Shown here one piece after another: positions 17,451 to 26,432 of a stretch of 64,000 nt of DNA (positions within the stretch are counted from its first letter, which is position 1; every line of letters starts with the position of its first letter). The notes under the pieces were generated by a model. That model worked only from the letters and a program-made list of their open reading frames with translations, searched no databases and was not told where the DNA came from. The stretch is from Mucilaginibacter flavus (GTDB lineage Bacteria; Bacteroidota; Bacteroidia; Sphingobacteriales; Sphingobacteriaceae): assembly GCF_030409315.1 (NCBI RefSeq), contig NZ_JAUFPS010000028.1, positions 62,001 to 126,000 of the forward strand, given 5' to 3'. The translations under genes were made by a program, and so were the position numbers.

Positions 17451-20396
17451 ATGTATCAGAGGCGTATTTTTTCATATAGCTATCTCCGATGCTGTGCGTT
17501 TTTAGCGTGCCTGGTATTATTATGCATGGTTAATCCTGCATACGCTCAGCGGGTAAACACATTACGCCAGGCCGATTTTGGCAAAAACAACCAGCTTTTT
17601 CTTGACGACTCGGTTTGGTATTTTCACCCCGGCGAATTGCCGGGCGGCCGGGCAGCTGTAACCACTACAGCCAGGTGGGATACTTTGCGGCATACCATTT
17701 TTGGCCAACTAAATGCCCCGCGTAAATGGAGCGGCATGGGTTGGTTTGGTTTATGGATAAAGGCGGATACAGGGTTATTGAACAGGAAGCTTTTTATCGC
17801 TATTAATCATGACGGGGCTTCTGAATTATTTTTAGATGGCAAACCCATTGGTGGCTACGGTAAAGTGGGCCACTCGGCACAACAAATGCGGGCTATCCGC
17901 GCCCCACGCGATATGATACCCTTGTGGCTTGAAGATACCCGGCCTCACCTGCTCACCATCCGTTACTCAAATTTTTTTGGTGTTTACCAGGATTTTTGGG
18001 GCTTTCAACTCTGGATAGGAGATTATGACACGCGTGCCGAAAAAGTTAGCGCCGGTAAAAAACTGCTTGACTATTTGCCCATGTTTGCCGCCGCGCAACT
18101 CATTTTAGGCCTTTTGCACTTTTTGTTCTTTTTGTTTTATCCCCGCCAAAAGCTCAACGCGTATTACGCCTTACTGGTATTGCTTATAGGGATTAACGGT
18201 ATAGCAGTTTACCAGTTTTATTTTACCCCTTACCCTGCGGTACAGTACTTTGCCGATTTTACCACGTTTGCCTGTAAAGTGCTTATCATGTGGGCCGCCG
18301 TACTACTATTGTACGTGTTTAATTACCGCCGCATACCCCGCTGGCGTATAGTTACCTTAAGCGTAATCACGTTGTTTTACCTTACAGAGTATGTATTAAA
18401 GTTTTGGTTTTTTAAAACCACTAAGTGGGATGACTATTTTTCGATAGCCTATTTTATTTGTATGATGGATGGGCTGTGGTCGGCAGTGCAGGTTATTAAG
18501 CGGGGGCAAAAAGACGCGTGGCTTATTGGCACCGGCGTAACCATGATTATACTGGTGTATTATTTTGCCTGGGACGATGCCTTTGGTATTTGGCCTTACG
18601 GCCTTAACTCCATGCGTCTGTTTGTGATGGGGGCCGGCTCATTGGTACTGCCGCTTTGCCTTTCGCTTTACCTGGCGCTTGATTTTGCGCGCACCAATCA
18701 AAAACTTACCGCAAAACTAAGGGAAATAGAAAACCTATCGGCCCGCGCCCTTGCCCAGGAAACCGAGAAAACCGAATTGATAGCCGGCGAGGCCCGCCGG
18801 TTGGAGCAAATTGTACAGCTGCGCACCGCCGAACTGAAAGAGCAGGCCGATAAGCTGCTGGAATTAGATGCCGTAAAATCGCGCTTTTTTACCAACATCA
18901 CCCACGAGTTTAAAACGCCGCTTACACTAATTATGAACCCGGCTAAGGAGTTGTTATATACCCCTAACGGCAACACAACAAAAAACCTGAAGCTTATCAT
19001 TACCAATGCCGACAGGTTGTTGCAACTAATTAACCAGCTATTGGATTTAAGTAAGGTAGAAAGCGGCCTGATGGACGTAAACCTTACCCCGGTTGATCTG
19101 GTAGCGCTTGTGAGGCTACACACGTTATCCTGCGAATCGTTGGCTTTACAAAAGGGTGTCTTTTTGCACTTTTATGCCAACAGAAACGTGCTTTGGGTAT
19201 TGGCAGACCGTGATAAAATGGATAAGGTGGTTCTCAACATCCTTTCAAACGCCATAAAATTTACCGATGGAGGAAAGGTAGTGATTGGGTTGAACGAAAA
19301 TGGCGGCGAACTTGCCAACTCTTTTACGCTGAGGGTACGGGATAACGGCAGAGGAATCGCTGCCGCCAAGCTGCCCTATATTTTTACCCGTTTTTACCAG
19401 GTCGATCCATCAGATACGCGGTCGGTCGGTGGTACCGGTATCGGGCTGGCGCTTACCAAAGAGCTGGTTGAACTGATGGGCGGGCAAATTATGGCTGAAA
19501 GCATGGAAGGGCTGTTTACAGAAATACGCGTTGATATGCCATACACCGCCACAACGCCGGTTACAACGGATTTATTGGAAACAGCAGATACCGGCATTTT
19601 TACAGCGATGGTGAATCCCGAAGAGGTGTTGGTAGCCGACGAAAACAGTCCGCTTATTTTGCTGATTGAAGACCACCAGGAGCTGCGCGAGTTTATCAGG
19701 CAATCATTGGCGGGCCGGTACAGGCTCATTACAGCGGCCGACGGCGAAGAAGGCATCAGCCTGGGTTTGCAGCACATCCCCAACCTGGTTATTACCGATT
19801 TGATGATGCCCAGGGTAAGCGGTTATGAGGTAAGCGAAACGCTTAAAAAGGACCAGCGGACCAGCCATATCCCCGTTATAATACTTACCGCGAAGGCCGG
19901 GCTTGAAAACCGGATACAGGGAATTGAAACAGGGGCCGACGCTTACCTGGCCAAGCCCTTTGATCAGCGGGAGCTGCTTGCCATTATTGAAAACCTCATT
20001 AGCGTGCGCGAGCAGCTGCGGCAGCATTACAGCAGTCGCGATTTGTGGCTTAACGATACCATTACCCTCCCTTCTATTGAGCAGGACTTTATAGCCAGGG
20101 TACGCCAGGCGGTTGAAGGCCACCTGAACGAGGAAGGCTACAGTGCAGATCAGCTTGCTATTGATATGGGGCTTAGCCGTACCCAACTGCACCGCAAGCT
20201 TAAAGGCCTCATTGGTCAGGCCCCCGGCGAACTCATTCGCATTGTGCGCCTCCAATACGCATATGGTTTGCTGCAGCGCCGGGTGGCAACCGTATCTGAG
20301 GTAGCCTATATGGTTGGCTTTGGCAGCCCCGCCAGCTTTTCGGCCAGTTTCTCTCGTCATTTTGGCTTTGCCCCAAGCAAGGTGGTGGAAGTCTGA
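17451..20396 (+). CDS. Hybrid sensor histidine kinase / response regulator with AraC output
   Basis: A 981-residue one-protein two-component system. In order: signal peptide (1-33), an extracytoplasmic beta-rich domain (about 45-190) resembling a carbohydrate-binding/jelly-roll fold, a 7TM-DISM-like membrane block (about 208-412), a coiled coil, HisKA with H485 in FFTNITHEFKTP, HATPase_c with N600, DNGRGI and GGTGIGLAL, a receiver domain with E740/D741, phospho-acceptor D783 (VITDLMMP) and K835, and a C-terminal AraC HTH (about 885-978). All catalytic residues are present. The 7TM input differs from the two-component beta-propeller sensors of polysaccharide loci. Immediately downstream lie two operons that share a direct-repeat element shaped like an AraC site, so it is probably their local regulator (inference). 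Confidence 0.9.
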   Translation: MYQRRIFSYSYLRCCAFLACLVLLCMVNPAYAQRVNTLRQADFGKNNQLFLDDSVWYFHPGELPGGRAAVTTTARWDTLRHTIFGQLNAPRKWSGMGWFGLWIKADTGLLNRKLFIAINHDGASELFLDGKPIGGYGKVGHSAQQMRAIRAPRDMIPLWLEDTRPHLLTIRYSNFFGVYQDFWGFQLWIGDYDTRAEKVSAGKKLLDYLPMFAAAQLILGLLHFLFFLFYPRQKLNAYYALLVLLIGINGIAVYQFYFTPYPAVQYFADFTTFACKVLIMWAAVLLLYVFNYRRIPRWRIVTLSVITLFYLTEYVLKFWFFKTTKWDDYFSIAYFICMMDGLWSAVQVIKRGQKDAWLIGTGVTMIILVYYFAWDDAFGIWPYGLNSMRLFVMGAGSLVLPLCLSLYLALDFARTNQKLTAKLREIENLSARALAQETEKTELIAGEARRLEQIVQLRTAELKEQADKLLELDAVKSRFFTNITHEFKTPLTLIMNPAKELLYTPNGNTTKNLKLIITNADRLLQLINQLLDLSKVESGLMDVNLTPVDLVALVRLHTLSCESLALQKGVFLHFYANRNVLWVLADRDKMDKVVLNILSNAIKFTDGGKVVIGLNENGGELANSFTLRVRDNGRGIAAAKLPYIFTRFYQVDPSDTRSVGGTGIGLALTKELVELMGGQIMAESMEGLFTEIRVDMPYTATTPVTTDLLETADTGIFTAMVNPEEVLVADENSPLILLIEDHQELREFIRQSLAGRYRLITAADGEEGISLGLQHIPNLVITDLMMPRVSGYEVSETLKKDQRTSHIPVIILTAKAGLENRIQGIETGADAYLAKPFDQRELLAIIENLISVREQLRQHYSSRDLWLNDTITLPSIEQDFIARVRQAVEGHLNEEGYSADQLAIDMGLSRTQLHRKLKGLIGQAPGELIRIVRLQYAYGLLQRRVATVSEVAYMVGFGSPASFSASFSRHFGFAPSKVVEV

Positions 20397-20450
20397 TTTT
20401 TAACTCCCAATTATTTTTTTAGATTAAGATTATTGCTTGCGGATAAAAAA

Positions 20451-20488
20451 TGCAACAAAATCGAAAGTATTTGCAACGTGCGCGAAAG
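20451..20488 (+). promoter_or_regulatory. Tandem direct-repeat operator, copy 1 (candidate AraC-domain site)
   Basis: TGCAAC-N5-CGAAAG occurs twice in direct orientation: 20451-20467 and 20472-20488, exactly 21 bp apart. Within each half the two boxes are 11 bp apart. This is the geometry expected for two AraC-type monomers, each with two HTHs in successive major grooves, side by side on one DNA face. The element ends 108 bp before the first lipoprotein ATG. A conserved CTGnnTATGTnTnTTTG follows 15 bp later at 20499-20515 as a possible -7 region. The same 38 bp recur at 24835-24872 with one difference. Confidence 0.7.
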
Positions 20489-20596
20489 TAATTTTCTGGC
20501 TGGCTATGTTTATTTGTGAACGATTTGAAACGCGTTGCACCCTGTTTAATATGGGTTGAACCGTGTTACAAATAAACACATCTAACTTATCTGCTT

Positions 20597-21460
20597 ATGA
20601 AAATTTTTAAGTCCGCTTTGGTGGCAATTTTTGCCGCGGTAGCCATTACAGGCTGTAGCAAAAGTGGCGATAGTGTTGATAAACCCGTATCCACACCGCT
20701 AATTAAAGCCCTTGCCACAACTACCCGCAACTTCAGGGAAATTTTTAATTATGGTTATGACGATCAAAAAAGGCTGATCAGCACAAGCTACAATAACGCA
20801 AGTAGCAACATCGCTTTTAGTAATCCCATTACCTATAACCTGGGCGGTTTTCAAATTATAAACACATCCGAGGCCAATAAAAGGAAGGTGATGGATTTTA
20901 ACCTGGAGGATGGACACATCAAAACGGCTAACTATAATGTGTTCTTTAAAGATGTAAACCAAAATTTACCGGTTAGTGCTGCATTTAGCTATGACAGCAA
21001 GGGGCGTTTAATAAAAATATTGCAAACTATTGCTCTTAACGCTTCCCCGCCCTATCCAACGCGCATATTGGTTTACACCTTTACCTGGGACGATAATGAT
21101 AATCTTACAGGATCAAATGTTTATGATCAGAATACTACTCCGGATAAGGGATACAAAATAGTGTATTCGGGCTTTAGTACCGAAAATGTAAATACGCTGT
21201 CGGCCAAAAATTTCGGTTTCGATTATTTCGGTACATCAAGTTACACAGGGCAGTTTTATCCCAGCGGCGATGGATCAAGCGGAGCTATATTACCGTTATG
21301 CTACCCCGGCAAAACTTTACCATCCAGGTTTACAATTTATGGCACCGTAAACTATAACGTAGTGTACCACAAAAATGCCCAGGGATACATTGACAGGATA
21401 GAGCAAACCAACGTGGGAGACGCTAACGACTACTATTATTTAGATGTAGCCTATCAATAA
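20597..21460 (+). CDS. Lipoprotein with YD-repeat-like segments, copy 1
   Basis: A 287-residue protein with a type II signal peptide (lipobox AITGC, cysteine at residue 20), so it is probably lipidated and exported. The mature part contains repeated aromatic-Asp-Gly turns like those of YD/RHS repeats and DUF4595-type proteins: FNYGYDDQKRLIS, FSYDSKGRLIKI, FTWDDNDNLTGS, VYHKNAQGYIDRIEQ. That implies a small beta-rich surface protein. It opens a six-gene run (gaps 11-53 bp) just downstream of the operator at 20451. The next gene is a clear tandem paralogue. Function unknown; not a full RHS toxin because it is short and has no RHS core. Confidence 0.8.
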   Translation: MKIFKSALVAIFAAVAITGCSKSGDSVDKPVSTPLIKALATTTRNFREIFNYGYDDQKRLISTSYNNASSNIAFSNPITYNLGGFQIINTSEANKRKVMDFNLEDGHIKTANYNVFFKDVNQNLPVSAAFSYDSKGRLIKILQTIALNASPPYPTRILVYTFTWDDNDNLTGSNVYDQNTTPDKGYKIVYSGFSTENVNTLSAKNFGFDYFGTSSYTGQFYPSGDGSSGAILPLCYPGKTLPSRFTIYGTVNYNVVYHKNAQGYIDRIEQTNVGDANDYYYLDVAYQ

Positions 21461-21512
21461 CAAAGCGTTTGTTTTATCCCGCTTTATTAACTCTTAATTC
21501 GGTAATTTTTCA

Positions 21513-22316
21513 ATGAAAAACATAAAAACAACTTTAACCATACTGCTTGTTGCAATCACCGTGATATCCTGTTCAAAAACAGGTAACACCCCAAACCAGC
21601 AAACAACAGCCACTCCATTGGTAACTCAAATGGTGGTAACCTATTCTAATCTGAGGGTGGTTTTTAATAACACCTATGATGATAAAAAGAGACTTGCCAC
21701 GGTAGGCACAACCGATGGGGTGATCACGTACAACGCGGGCGGATTTGAAATAGTACGCCCCGATGGCCCCAAGGATAATTTGATTACCGATGTGAATTTA
21801 ACAGACGGACACGCTATCACCGTTTTGAGTTATTACAGTGCCGAACGATACAATTCAACATTTAATTATGATAGCAAAGGGCGGTTAGCAAAGATTGTGC
21901 AAAGCCGCACCGTTAGCGGCCAGCTTATCAATACTTACACCTACGCTTATACCTGGGATGATAATGATAACCTTTTATCGGGTACAATAACAGACAATAA
22001 AGGCGCTGTAACTACAGCTACCTATTCGGGTTTTTTGGCCGAAAATGTAAATACACTCAGAGGGAAAAACTTTGGTTTCGATTACTTCGGCACCGCCGAT
22101 TTCCCGAGTGATTATGTGCCAAACAACAATGGCGGCAGCGGATATATTTTCCCTTCAATATACGCAGGCAAGCTTCTGCCATCGGTAATAAAAACGTTTG
22201 GCCGTACCTATAATGTAACCTATCACAAAAACGCGCAGGGTAATATTGATAAGATACAGCAGCTTGATTCTGTTGATCCTTACTATAACATCATCATCGA
22301 TATCGCTTATCAATAA
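21513..22316 (+). CDS. Lipoprotein with YD-repeat-like segments, copy 2
   Basis: A 267-residue paralogue of the preceding lipoprotein, with a lipobox (VISC at about residue 20). It has the same segment order: FNNTYDDKKRLATV, FNYDSKGRLAKI, YTWDDNDNLLSG, GKNFGFDYFGT, TYHKNAQGNIDKIQQ. Both copies keep a KNFGFDYFGT block and a C-terminal DIAYQ/DVAYQ ending. The 52-bp gap to its partner suggests co-transcription. The pair arose by tandem duplication. Role unknown; probably displayed on the cell surface or periplasmic face of the outer membrane. Confidence 0.8.
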   Translation: MKNIKTTLTILLVAITVISCSKTGNTPNQQTTATPLVTQMVVTYSNLRVVFNNTYDDKKRLATVGTTDGVITYNAGGFEIVRPDGPKDNLITDVNLTDGHAITVLSYYSAERYNSTFNYDSKGRLAKIVQSRTVSGQLINTYTYAYTWDDNDNLLSGTITDNKGAVTTATYSGFLAENVNTLRGKNFGFDYFGTADFPSDYVPNNNGGSGYIFPSIYAGKLLPSVIKTFGRTYNVTYHKNAQGNIDKIQQLDSVDPYYNIIIDIAYQ

Positions 22317-22350
22317 ACAGGCACTATATACAACGTATAAATAACAAAAA

Positions 22351-22836
22351 ATGAAAAAACAATACATCATTACGCTTATACTAACCTGCATTTTATTTGC
22401 GGGTTGCAATTTTAGCTCGGGTTTTAAAACAGATTTTGCTACCGGTTTATCATACAAATACAAAGGCTTTAACCTGCAAAACGTTTTGCTGATTGACGCT
22501 GCCAACAATCGTATGAGCAGCAATAAGGTACCGCTTAATACAAAAATGGCCATAGTGGCGCTGGGCATATCAAATTATGGCCAAAAGGATGGCAAGGTTT
22601 ACCCGGGGATGATGCTGGTGGTAACCGATAAAACGGGAAAGGCGGTACTTAACGCTCCCGATTTATTTGAAGGCGCACCAGGCTATCCCCCTGCAAATGC
22701 CAGCGAACTACGCGGCGATATCACTGTTGCAAACCCGATAATATCCGGCCAAACCTATCACCTTAAAGTACACATATGGGATAAGGTAACAGCCGGCAAT
22801 GAGATAAATGCCGAAGCAGACCTGGTTGTACAATAA
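22351..22836 (+). CDS. Hypothetical lipoprotein
   Basis: A 161-residue protein with an N-terminal lipobox (ILFAGC, cysteine near residue 19). The mature region has alternating hydrophobic strands and ends LKVHIWDKVTAGNEINAEADLVVQ-like, which suggests an immunoglobulin-like or C2-like beta sandwich. It is not related to the YD-like lipoproteins. It lies 34 bp after copy 2 and 31 bp before the next gene, inside the operon. I do not recognise the family. Confidence 0.7.
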   Translation: MKKQYIITLILTCILFAGCNFSSGFKTDFATGLSYKYKGFNLQNVLLIDAANNRMSSNKVPLNTKMAIVALGISNYGQKDGKVYPGMMLVVTDKTGKAVLNAPDLFEGAPGYPPANASELRGDITVANPIISGQTYHLKVHIWDKVTAGNEINAEADLVVQ

Positions 22837-22867
22837 GCATAAATCGATAACCTTTTAATTATTTATC

Positions 22868-23092
22868 ATGGCCATTTTATTGCCGAGAAAACCGACCCTT
22901 ATTTGCCTGTCAGTGCTGGGCCCCATTTGTGTGGTGGATGGCATTGTTAAAAAAGATACCAAAGAAATCCTGTTAATGCTGGCTGTATTTATATATGCTG
23001 TAGTAACCTTGTTTAACGACAGGAGGAAAAAACTGGCCTATAAAAAGGCCCGGGAACAAAGCAATTCAATAACCTCAACCGGTAACCCTTAA
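22868..23092 (+). CDS. Small membrane protein, unknown
   Basis: A 74-residue protein with two predicted helices: about residues 10-26 (LICLSVLGPICVVDGIV) and 34-49 (ILLMLAVFIYAVVTLF). A basic, polar C-terminus (NDRRKKLAYKKAREQ) should be cytosolic. It lies 11 bp before the next membrane-anchored gene, so the two are very likely co-translated or functionally linked. No family recognised. Confidence 0.65.
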   Translation: MAILLPRKPTLICLSVLGPICVVDGIVKKDTKEILLMLAVFIYAVVTLFNDRRKKLAYKKAREQSNSITSTGNP

Positions 23093-23103
23093 TAACTACT
23101 ACC

Positions 23104-23697
23104 ATGCCCGATGAAAAAAGCTTTTGGACAACCGTGCCCGGAATTATAACCGGCATTGCAGGTATAGTAACCGCAGTTACCGGTTTAATTGTAGCATTAA
23201 ACGGGGCCGGTTTTTTTAGCAAAACCGCTGCGGCAGGCAAACCCGCTACAGAAATAAAATCCGCTACGGAAGTAAAGCCCGACGGTAAAAAGAATATTGA
23301 TACGTCAACGATAAAAAATACTGAGCAGGCTAAGCCGGCCCAACAGTTAAAGGCCGAGTTTTCAATGACGAAGGTGAAAATTGAAGATCATGAATACACC
23401 ATTGTCAGTTCAACGCTTGAGGCCACAACGCCCGAAACAAACTCGCTGGCTATAAAAATTAAATACAAAAACAACAGCAATTACTCGCCGGCTACCTTTT
23501 GGAACGAGGGTTTCAGGCTTGCTGTCGATGGATCACTTACGGCACCGTCCGGCGATTTGAGCCAGCTGGTTGAACGCCATGCCGAGCAGGTTGGCACCGT
23601 AACTTTTGATGTGCCCAATAATGCAAAGAGCCTTGCTTTACACATCCTTGATGTGGGAAAGGACATTGCTATCCCCATAAAACTGACAGCTGATTAA
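23104..23697 (+). CDS. Single-TM protein with a DUF4352-like extracytoplasmic domain
   Basis: A 197-residue protein: short N-terminus, one TM segment at about 12-36 (IITGIAGIVTAVTGLIVALN), a Lys/Ala/Thr-rich linker (about 40-80), and a C-terminal beta domain. The pattern of the latter (IKIKYKNNS..., F(R)LAVDG, VGTVTFDVPNNAK) resembles DUF4352/immunoglobulin-like accessory domains. It is probably membrane-anchored with the domain outside. Part of the six-gene operon. Function unknown. Confidence 0.65.
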   Translation: MPDEKSFWTTVPGIITGIAGIVTAVTGLIVALNGAGFFSKTAAAGKPATEIKSATEVKPDGKKNIDTSTIKNTEQAKPAQQLKAEFSMTKVKIEDHEYTIVSSTLEATTPETNSLAIKIKYKNNSNYSPATFWNEGFRLAVDGSLTAPSGDLSQLVERHAEQVGTVTFDVPNNAKSLALHILDVGKDIAIPIKLTAD

Positions 23698-23750
23698 TCA
23701 CCAGCCTTACCTTAACATTTTACCAAACACAATAATAAAATCTACCAATA

Positions 23751-24785
23751 ATGAAAACAAACCAACAACGCTTTGCATATATCAAGGCGCGGCGCGGCAG
23801 TAATGAGCGCGCTAAAACCAGCGCCAGGGTCCCGTTTGGCTACCTGTTTGTATTTAGCTTATTAATCACCCTGTATAGTTGCGGCAAGCCCACTAATAAC
23901 CCGCCGCCGGTTGTAGTAAACCCCACTGGTTGCGCTATAGCAACCGATATAGACCAGGCCCTGGGAACCCGCCAGTTTACTTATGATGATAAAGGTTTAC
24001 TCATAAAAATGACGGCCCCCAATTTTTATTACGGGGTGTTTACAGAAACCATTAGCCAAACCCAGTCGGTTGATTCTTACCCTTCAGCATCGGTTACCGG
24101 TAATGGCACCCACCTTTACGGTATCATAAACCTTACCAATGTTTACAGCGGCGGCAGTGGAAATATTTATGATGGCAATCCTCAGTTTATGACCCAAAAG
24201 TTTGTTGCTACAAATCCGGCAAGTAGCTTGCTAAAAGATTCACTGTTTCAATATGTGTACGATGATGCAAAAAAACACCTCACTACTATTTTAGTTAAGG
24301 GTAATGGCGATCCGGATGCAGAGGGCTTTGCAAATTTCAGGGACGAGCTCAATTTTACTTATGATGGTAATGACAACGTAACGCAGGTAAAAATCATACA
24401 TGATTTTTCAAAAAAGACCATCAATTATCCAACTGGGGATACCCGTATAGATTATAAACAAATCTCTGACGATTTGTTGACCATCTCTTATGACGATAAA
24501 CTATCGCCCTACACGACCATTTCCAGATACTGGAAATTTATTGGCCAGGATTTTAGCGGTTACTCGGCCTACAACCTGGATAAGTTGAAGTATTGGGCAG
24601 GCCGCTGTGCCATACTCAGCAAAAATAACCCGGTTAAAATTACCGGTAAGCTGATACTTGTTAGAGGCCAGCCACCTCCCAATATTGATGCTACCCTTAC
24701 TTATCAATACAACGATAAAAATTTGCCGATTAGCATGTCCATTAATAGTTCGGCGGTAAATACGTTCACTTACAATTGTAAGTAG
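23751..24785 (+). CDS. Lipoprotein with YD-like repeats, third family member
   Basis: A 344-residue protein with an unusually long, basic N-terminus (about 28 residues) before a hydrophobic segment and the lipobox LYSCGKP (cysteine near 44). The start could be later, but no in-frame ATG lies before the hydrophobic stretch. The mature part has YD-like segments (FTYDDKGLLIKM, YVYDDAKKHLTTI, FTYDGNDNVTQV, YQYNDKNLPISM) like the two lipoproteins at the head of the operon. It is the last gene of the run. The next gene has its own copy of the direct-repeat operator. Confidence 0.75.
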   Translation: MKTNQQRFAYIKARRGSNERAKTSARVPFGYLFVFSLLITLYSCGKPTNNPPPVVVNPTGCAIATDIDQALGTRQFTYDDKGLLIKMTAPNFYYGVFTETISQTQSVDSYPSASVTGNGTHLYGIINLTNVYSGGSGNIYDGNPQFMTQKFVATNPASSLLKDSLFQYVYDDAKKHLTTILVKGNGDPDAEGFANFRDELNFTYDGNDNVTQVKIIHDFSKKTINYPTGDTRIDYKQISDDLLTISYDDKLSPYTTISRYWKFIGQDFSGYSAYNLDKLKYWAGRCAILSKNNPVKITGKLILVRGQPPPNIDATLTYQYNDKNLPISMSINSSAVNTFTYNCK

Positions 24786-24834
24786 GTTTCAGTTATCGGT
24801 TAATACACACCAAAGTGCAAGCTTTAGTTAATCA

Positions 24835-24872
24835 TGCAACAAAATCGAAAGTATTTGCAACATGCGCGAAAG
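24835..24872 (+). promoter_or_regulatory. Tandem direct-repeat operator, copy 2 (candidate AraC-domain site)
   Basis: TGCAAC-N5-CGAAAG at 24835-24851 and again at 24856-24872, 21 bp apart; 37 of 38 bases match the element at 20451-20488. The downstream sequence also aligns without gaps: CTGnnTATGTnTnTTTG is at 24883-24899, again 10 bp after the element. It ends 94 bp before the serine hydrolase ATG. Conservation of both half-sites and the downstream offset in otherwise diverged DNA argues for selection on a promoter. Confidence 0.7.
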
Positions 24873-24966
24873 AATTTTTGCGCCTGTTTATGTCTCTTTG
24901 AGTCCCTGTTACATTTTCCTATAGTTATCGTGTTCAATTAATAATTACAACACCACCTACTCACTT

Positions 24967-26271
24967 ATGAAAAAAATCTATAAATCAGGGATTTACTGCC
25001 ATGCAGTGAAAACATTAAAATTCATCCAATTAATAGCTGTTGCCGGCTTGTTGCTTTTTGCGGGTTGCAGTAAAAGCTCGCCCCCGCCTGTTAAAACAGA
25101 CACCGGGACCGGCACTGGAACGGGTACTGGCACCGGAACAGGTACGGGGACTGGAACTGGTACAGGGACTGGAACAGGCACCGGAACTGTCATTGTTGCT
25201 GATACGCTTGTAGCCAGTAAAGTAGCTGTTGCCGCTTTAGATGATGAGGTGAACTCTTTTATGGCTGCTTATAACGTACCGGCAGTATCAGTAGCCATTA
25301 CCAAAGGCGAAAAGTTAGTTTACCTGAAAGCTTATGGTATAACTGATAAATCAAAAAATACCAAGGCCGTTATCAGCGATCGTTACCGATTGGCCAGTCT
25401 TTCAAAGCAATTTACATCCGTTGCTATTATGCGCTTGCTTGATCAGGGTAAAATAAAACTGGATGACAAGGTATTTGGCGATGGCGCTTTATTGGGTAAA
25501 ACCTATGGCACTAAAACTTACGGTCCGTATATTACCGATATTACTATTGATGAATTGCTGCACCATACGTCTGGCGGTTGGGGTAATTCGGTAAACGACC
25601 CTATGTTTAGCAACCCGACACTGACAGCGGCGCAGCTTATTACCTGGACATTGGATAACCGCCCGCTTGATCATGTACCCGGTACCAACTACGATTATTC
25701 TAACTTTGGTTACTGCATATTAGGACGTGTGATTGAAAAAATCACCGGCCAAACCTATGAAGAAGCCGTAAAAACACTGGTATTAACGCCTATTGGCATT
25801 ACAGATATGACCATTGGTGGCAATACGCTTGCTCAAAAACAATCAAAAGAGGTTACTTACTACGGTCAAAGCGGCGAAGACCCTTACGCCTACCAAATCA
25901 CCCGGATGGACTCGCATGGCGGCTGGGTTGCCACCGCTGCAGATTTGGCCCGGTTCCTGGTTTACATCGATAAATTTTCGGTACGTACGGATATCCTTAC
26001 ATCGGCAACATTAAATACCATGTACACCGGTTCAACAGCCAACGCCGCTTATGGTTGCGGCTGGGCAATAGCAGGTAAAAACTATTTTCACCAGGGAAGT
26101 TTGCCCGGCACCGCTACAGAACAGGCACGCCTTGATAATGGCTTTAACTTTGTGATCTTAACCAATACCCGCAGTTTTTCGGCCAATTTTGATAATGATT
26201 TAGACCAGATCTTCTGGAAGGCATACGCCAAAAACCCAACCTGGGCTACAGATGATTTGTTCCTAAAATAG
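24967..26271 (+). CDS. Class C beta-lactamase-like serine hydrolase, lipoprotein
   Basis: A 434-residue lipoprotein (lipobox LFAGC, cysteine near residue 34) with a Gly-Thr linker and a C-terminal serine beta-lactamase/DD-peptidase fold. Catalytic motifs are intact: S144-L-S-K147, Y244-S-N246 and H375-Q-G377 in the place of KTG. Family members include DD-peptidases, esterases and amide hydrolases; specificity cannot be read from sequence. It probably acts in the periplasm or at the cell surface, held off the membrane by the linker. The operator at 24835 suggests co-regulation with the YD-lipoprotein operon. Confidence 0.88.
   Translation: MKKIYKSGIYCHAVKTLKFIQLIAVAGLLLFAGCSKSSPPPVKTDTGTGTGTGTGTGTGTGTGTGTGTGTGTGTVIVADTLVASKVAVAALDDEVNSFMAAYNVPAVSVAITKGEKLVYLKAYGITDKSKNTKAVISDRYRLASLSKQFTSVAIMRLLDQGKIKLDDKVFGDGALLGKTYGTKTYGPYITDITIDELLHHTSGGWGNSVNDPMFSNPTLTAAQLITWTLDNRPLDHVPGTNYDYSNFGYCILGRVIEKITGQTYEEAVKTLVLTPIGITDMTIGGNTLAQKQSKEVTYYGQSGEDPYAYQITRMDSHGGWVATAADLARFLVYIDKFSVRTDILTSATLNTMYTGSTANAAYGCGWAIAGKNYFHQGSLPGTATEQARLDNGFNFVILTNTRSFSANFDNDLDQIFWKAYAKNPTWATDDLFLK
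25105..25188 (+). repeat. Fourteen Gly-Thr dipeptide repeats within the serine hydrolase
   Basis: Fourteen consecutive Gly-Thr codon pairs encode a flexible linker between the lipidated cysteine and the catalytic domain. Codons are mixed (GGG, GGC, GGA, GGT with ACC, ACT, ACG, ACA), so the DNA is not a uniform six-base microsatellite even though the peptide is perfectly periodic. Confidence 0.9.
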
Positions 26272-26432
26272 GCACATAAAAAGACGCGTATAAAAGTTTT
26301 TAACCTAAACCTTATCACTATTAAATAACAACAATGATTTAATGCTTGCTTTTACCGTAATCAAGTAAAAGAACAGCCTGCTATATAATAAGACCATTAA
26401 CCTTATACTGCAAACTTTTACTAAAACCTGCC

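Noticed and set aside
19704..20360. 218-codon frame opposite the hybrid kinase
   Set aside because: The + strand frame carries receiver and AraC motifs; the opposite frame has none.
25105..25188. Simple microsatellite with phase-variation potential
   Set aside because: The DNA is not a uniform repeat because codons are mixed, and the six-base period keeps the frame, so on/off switching by slippage is not expected.
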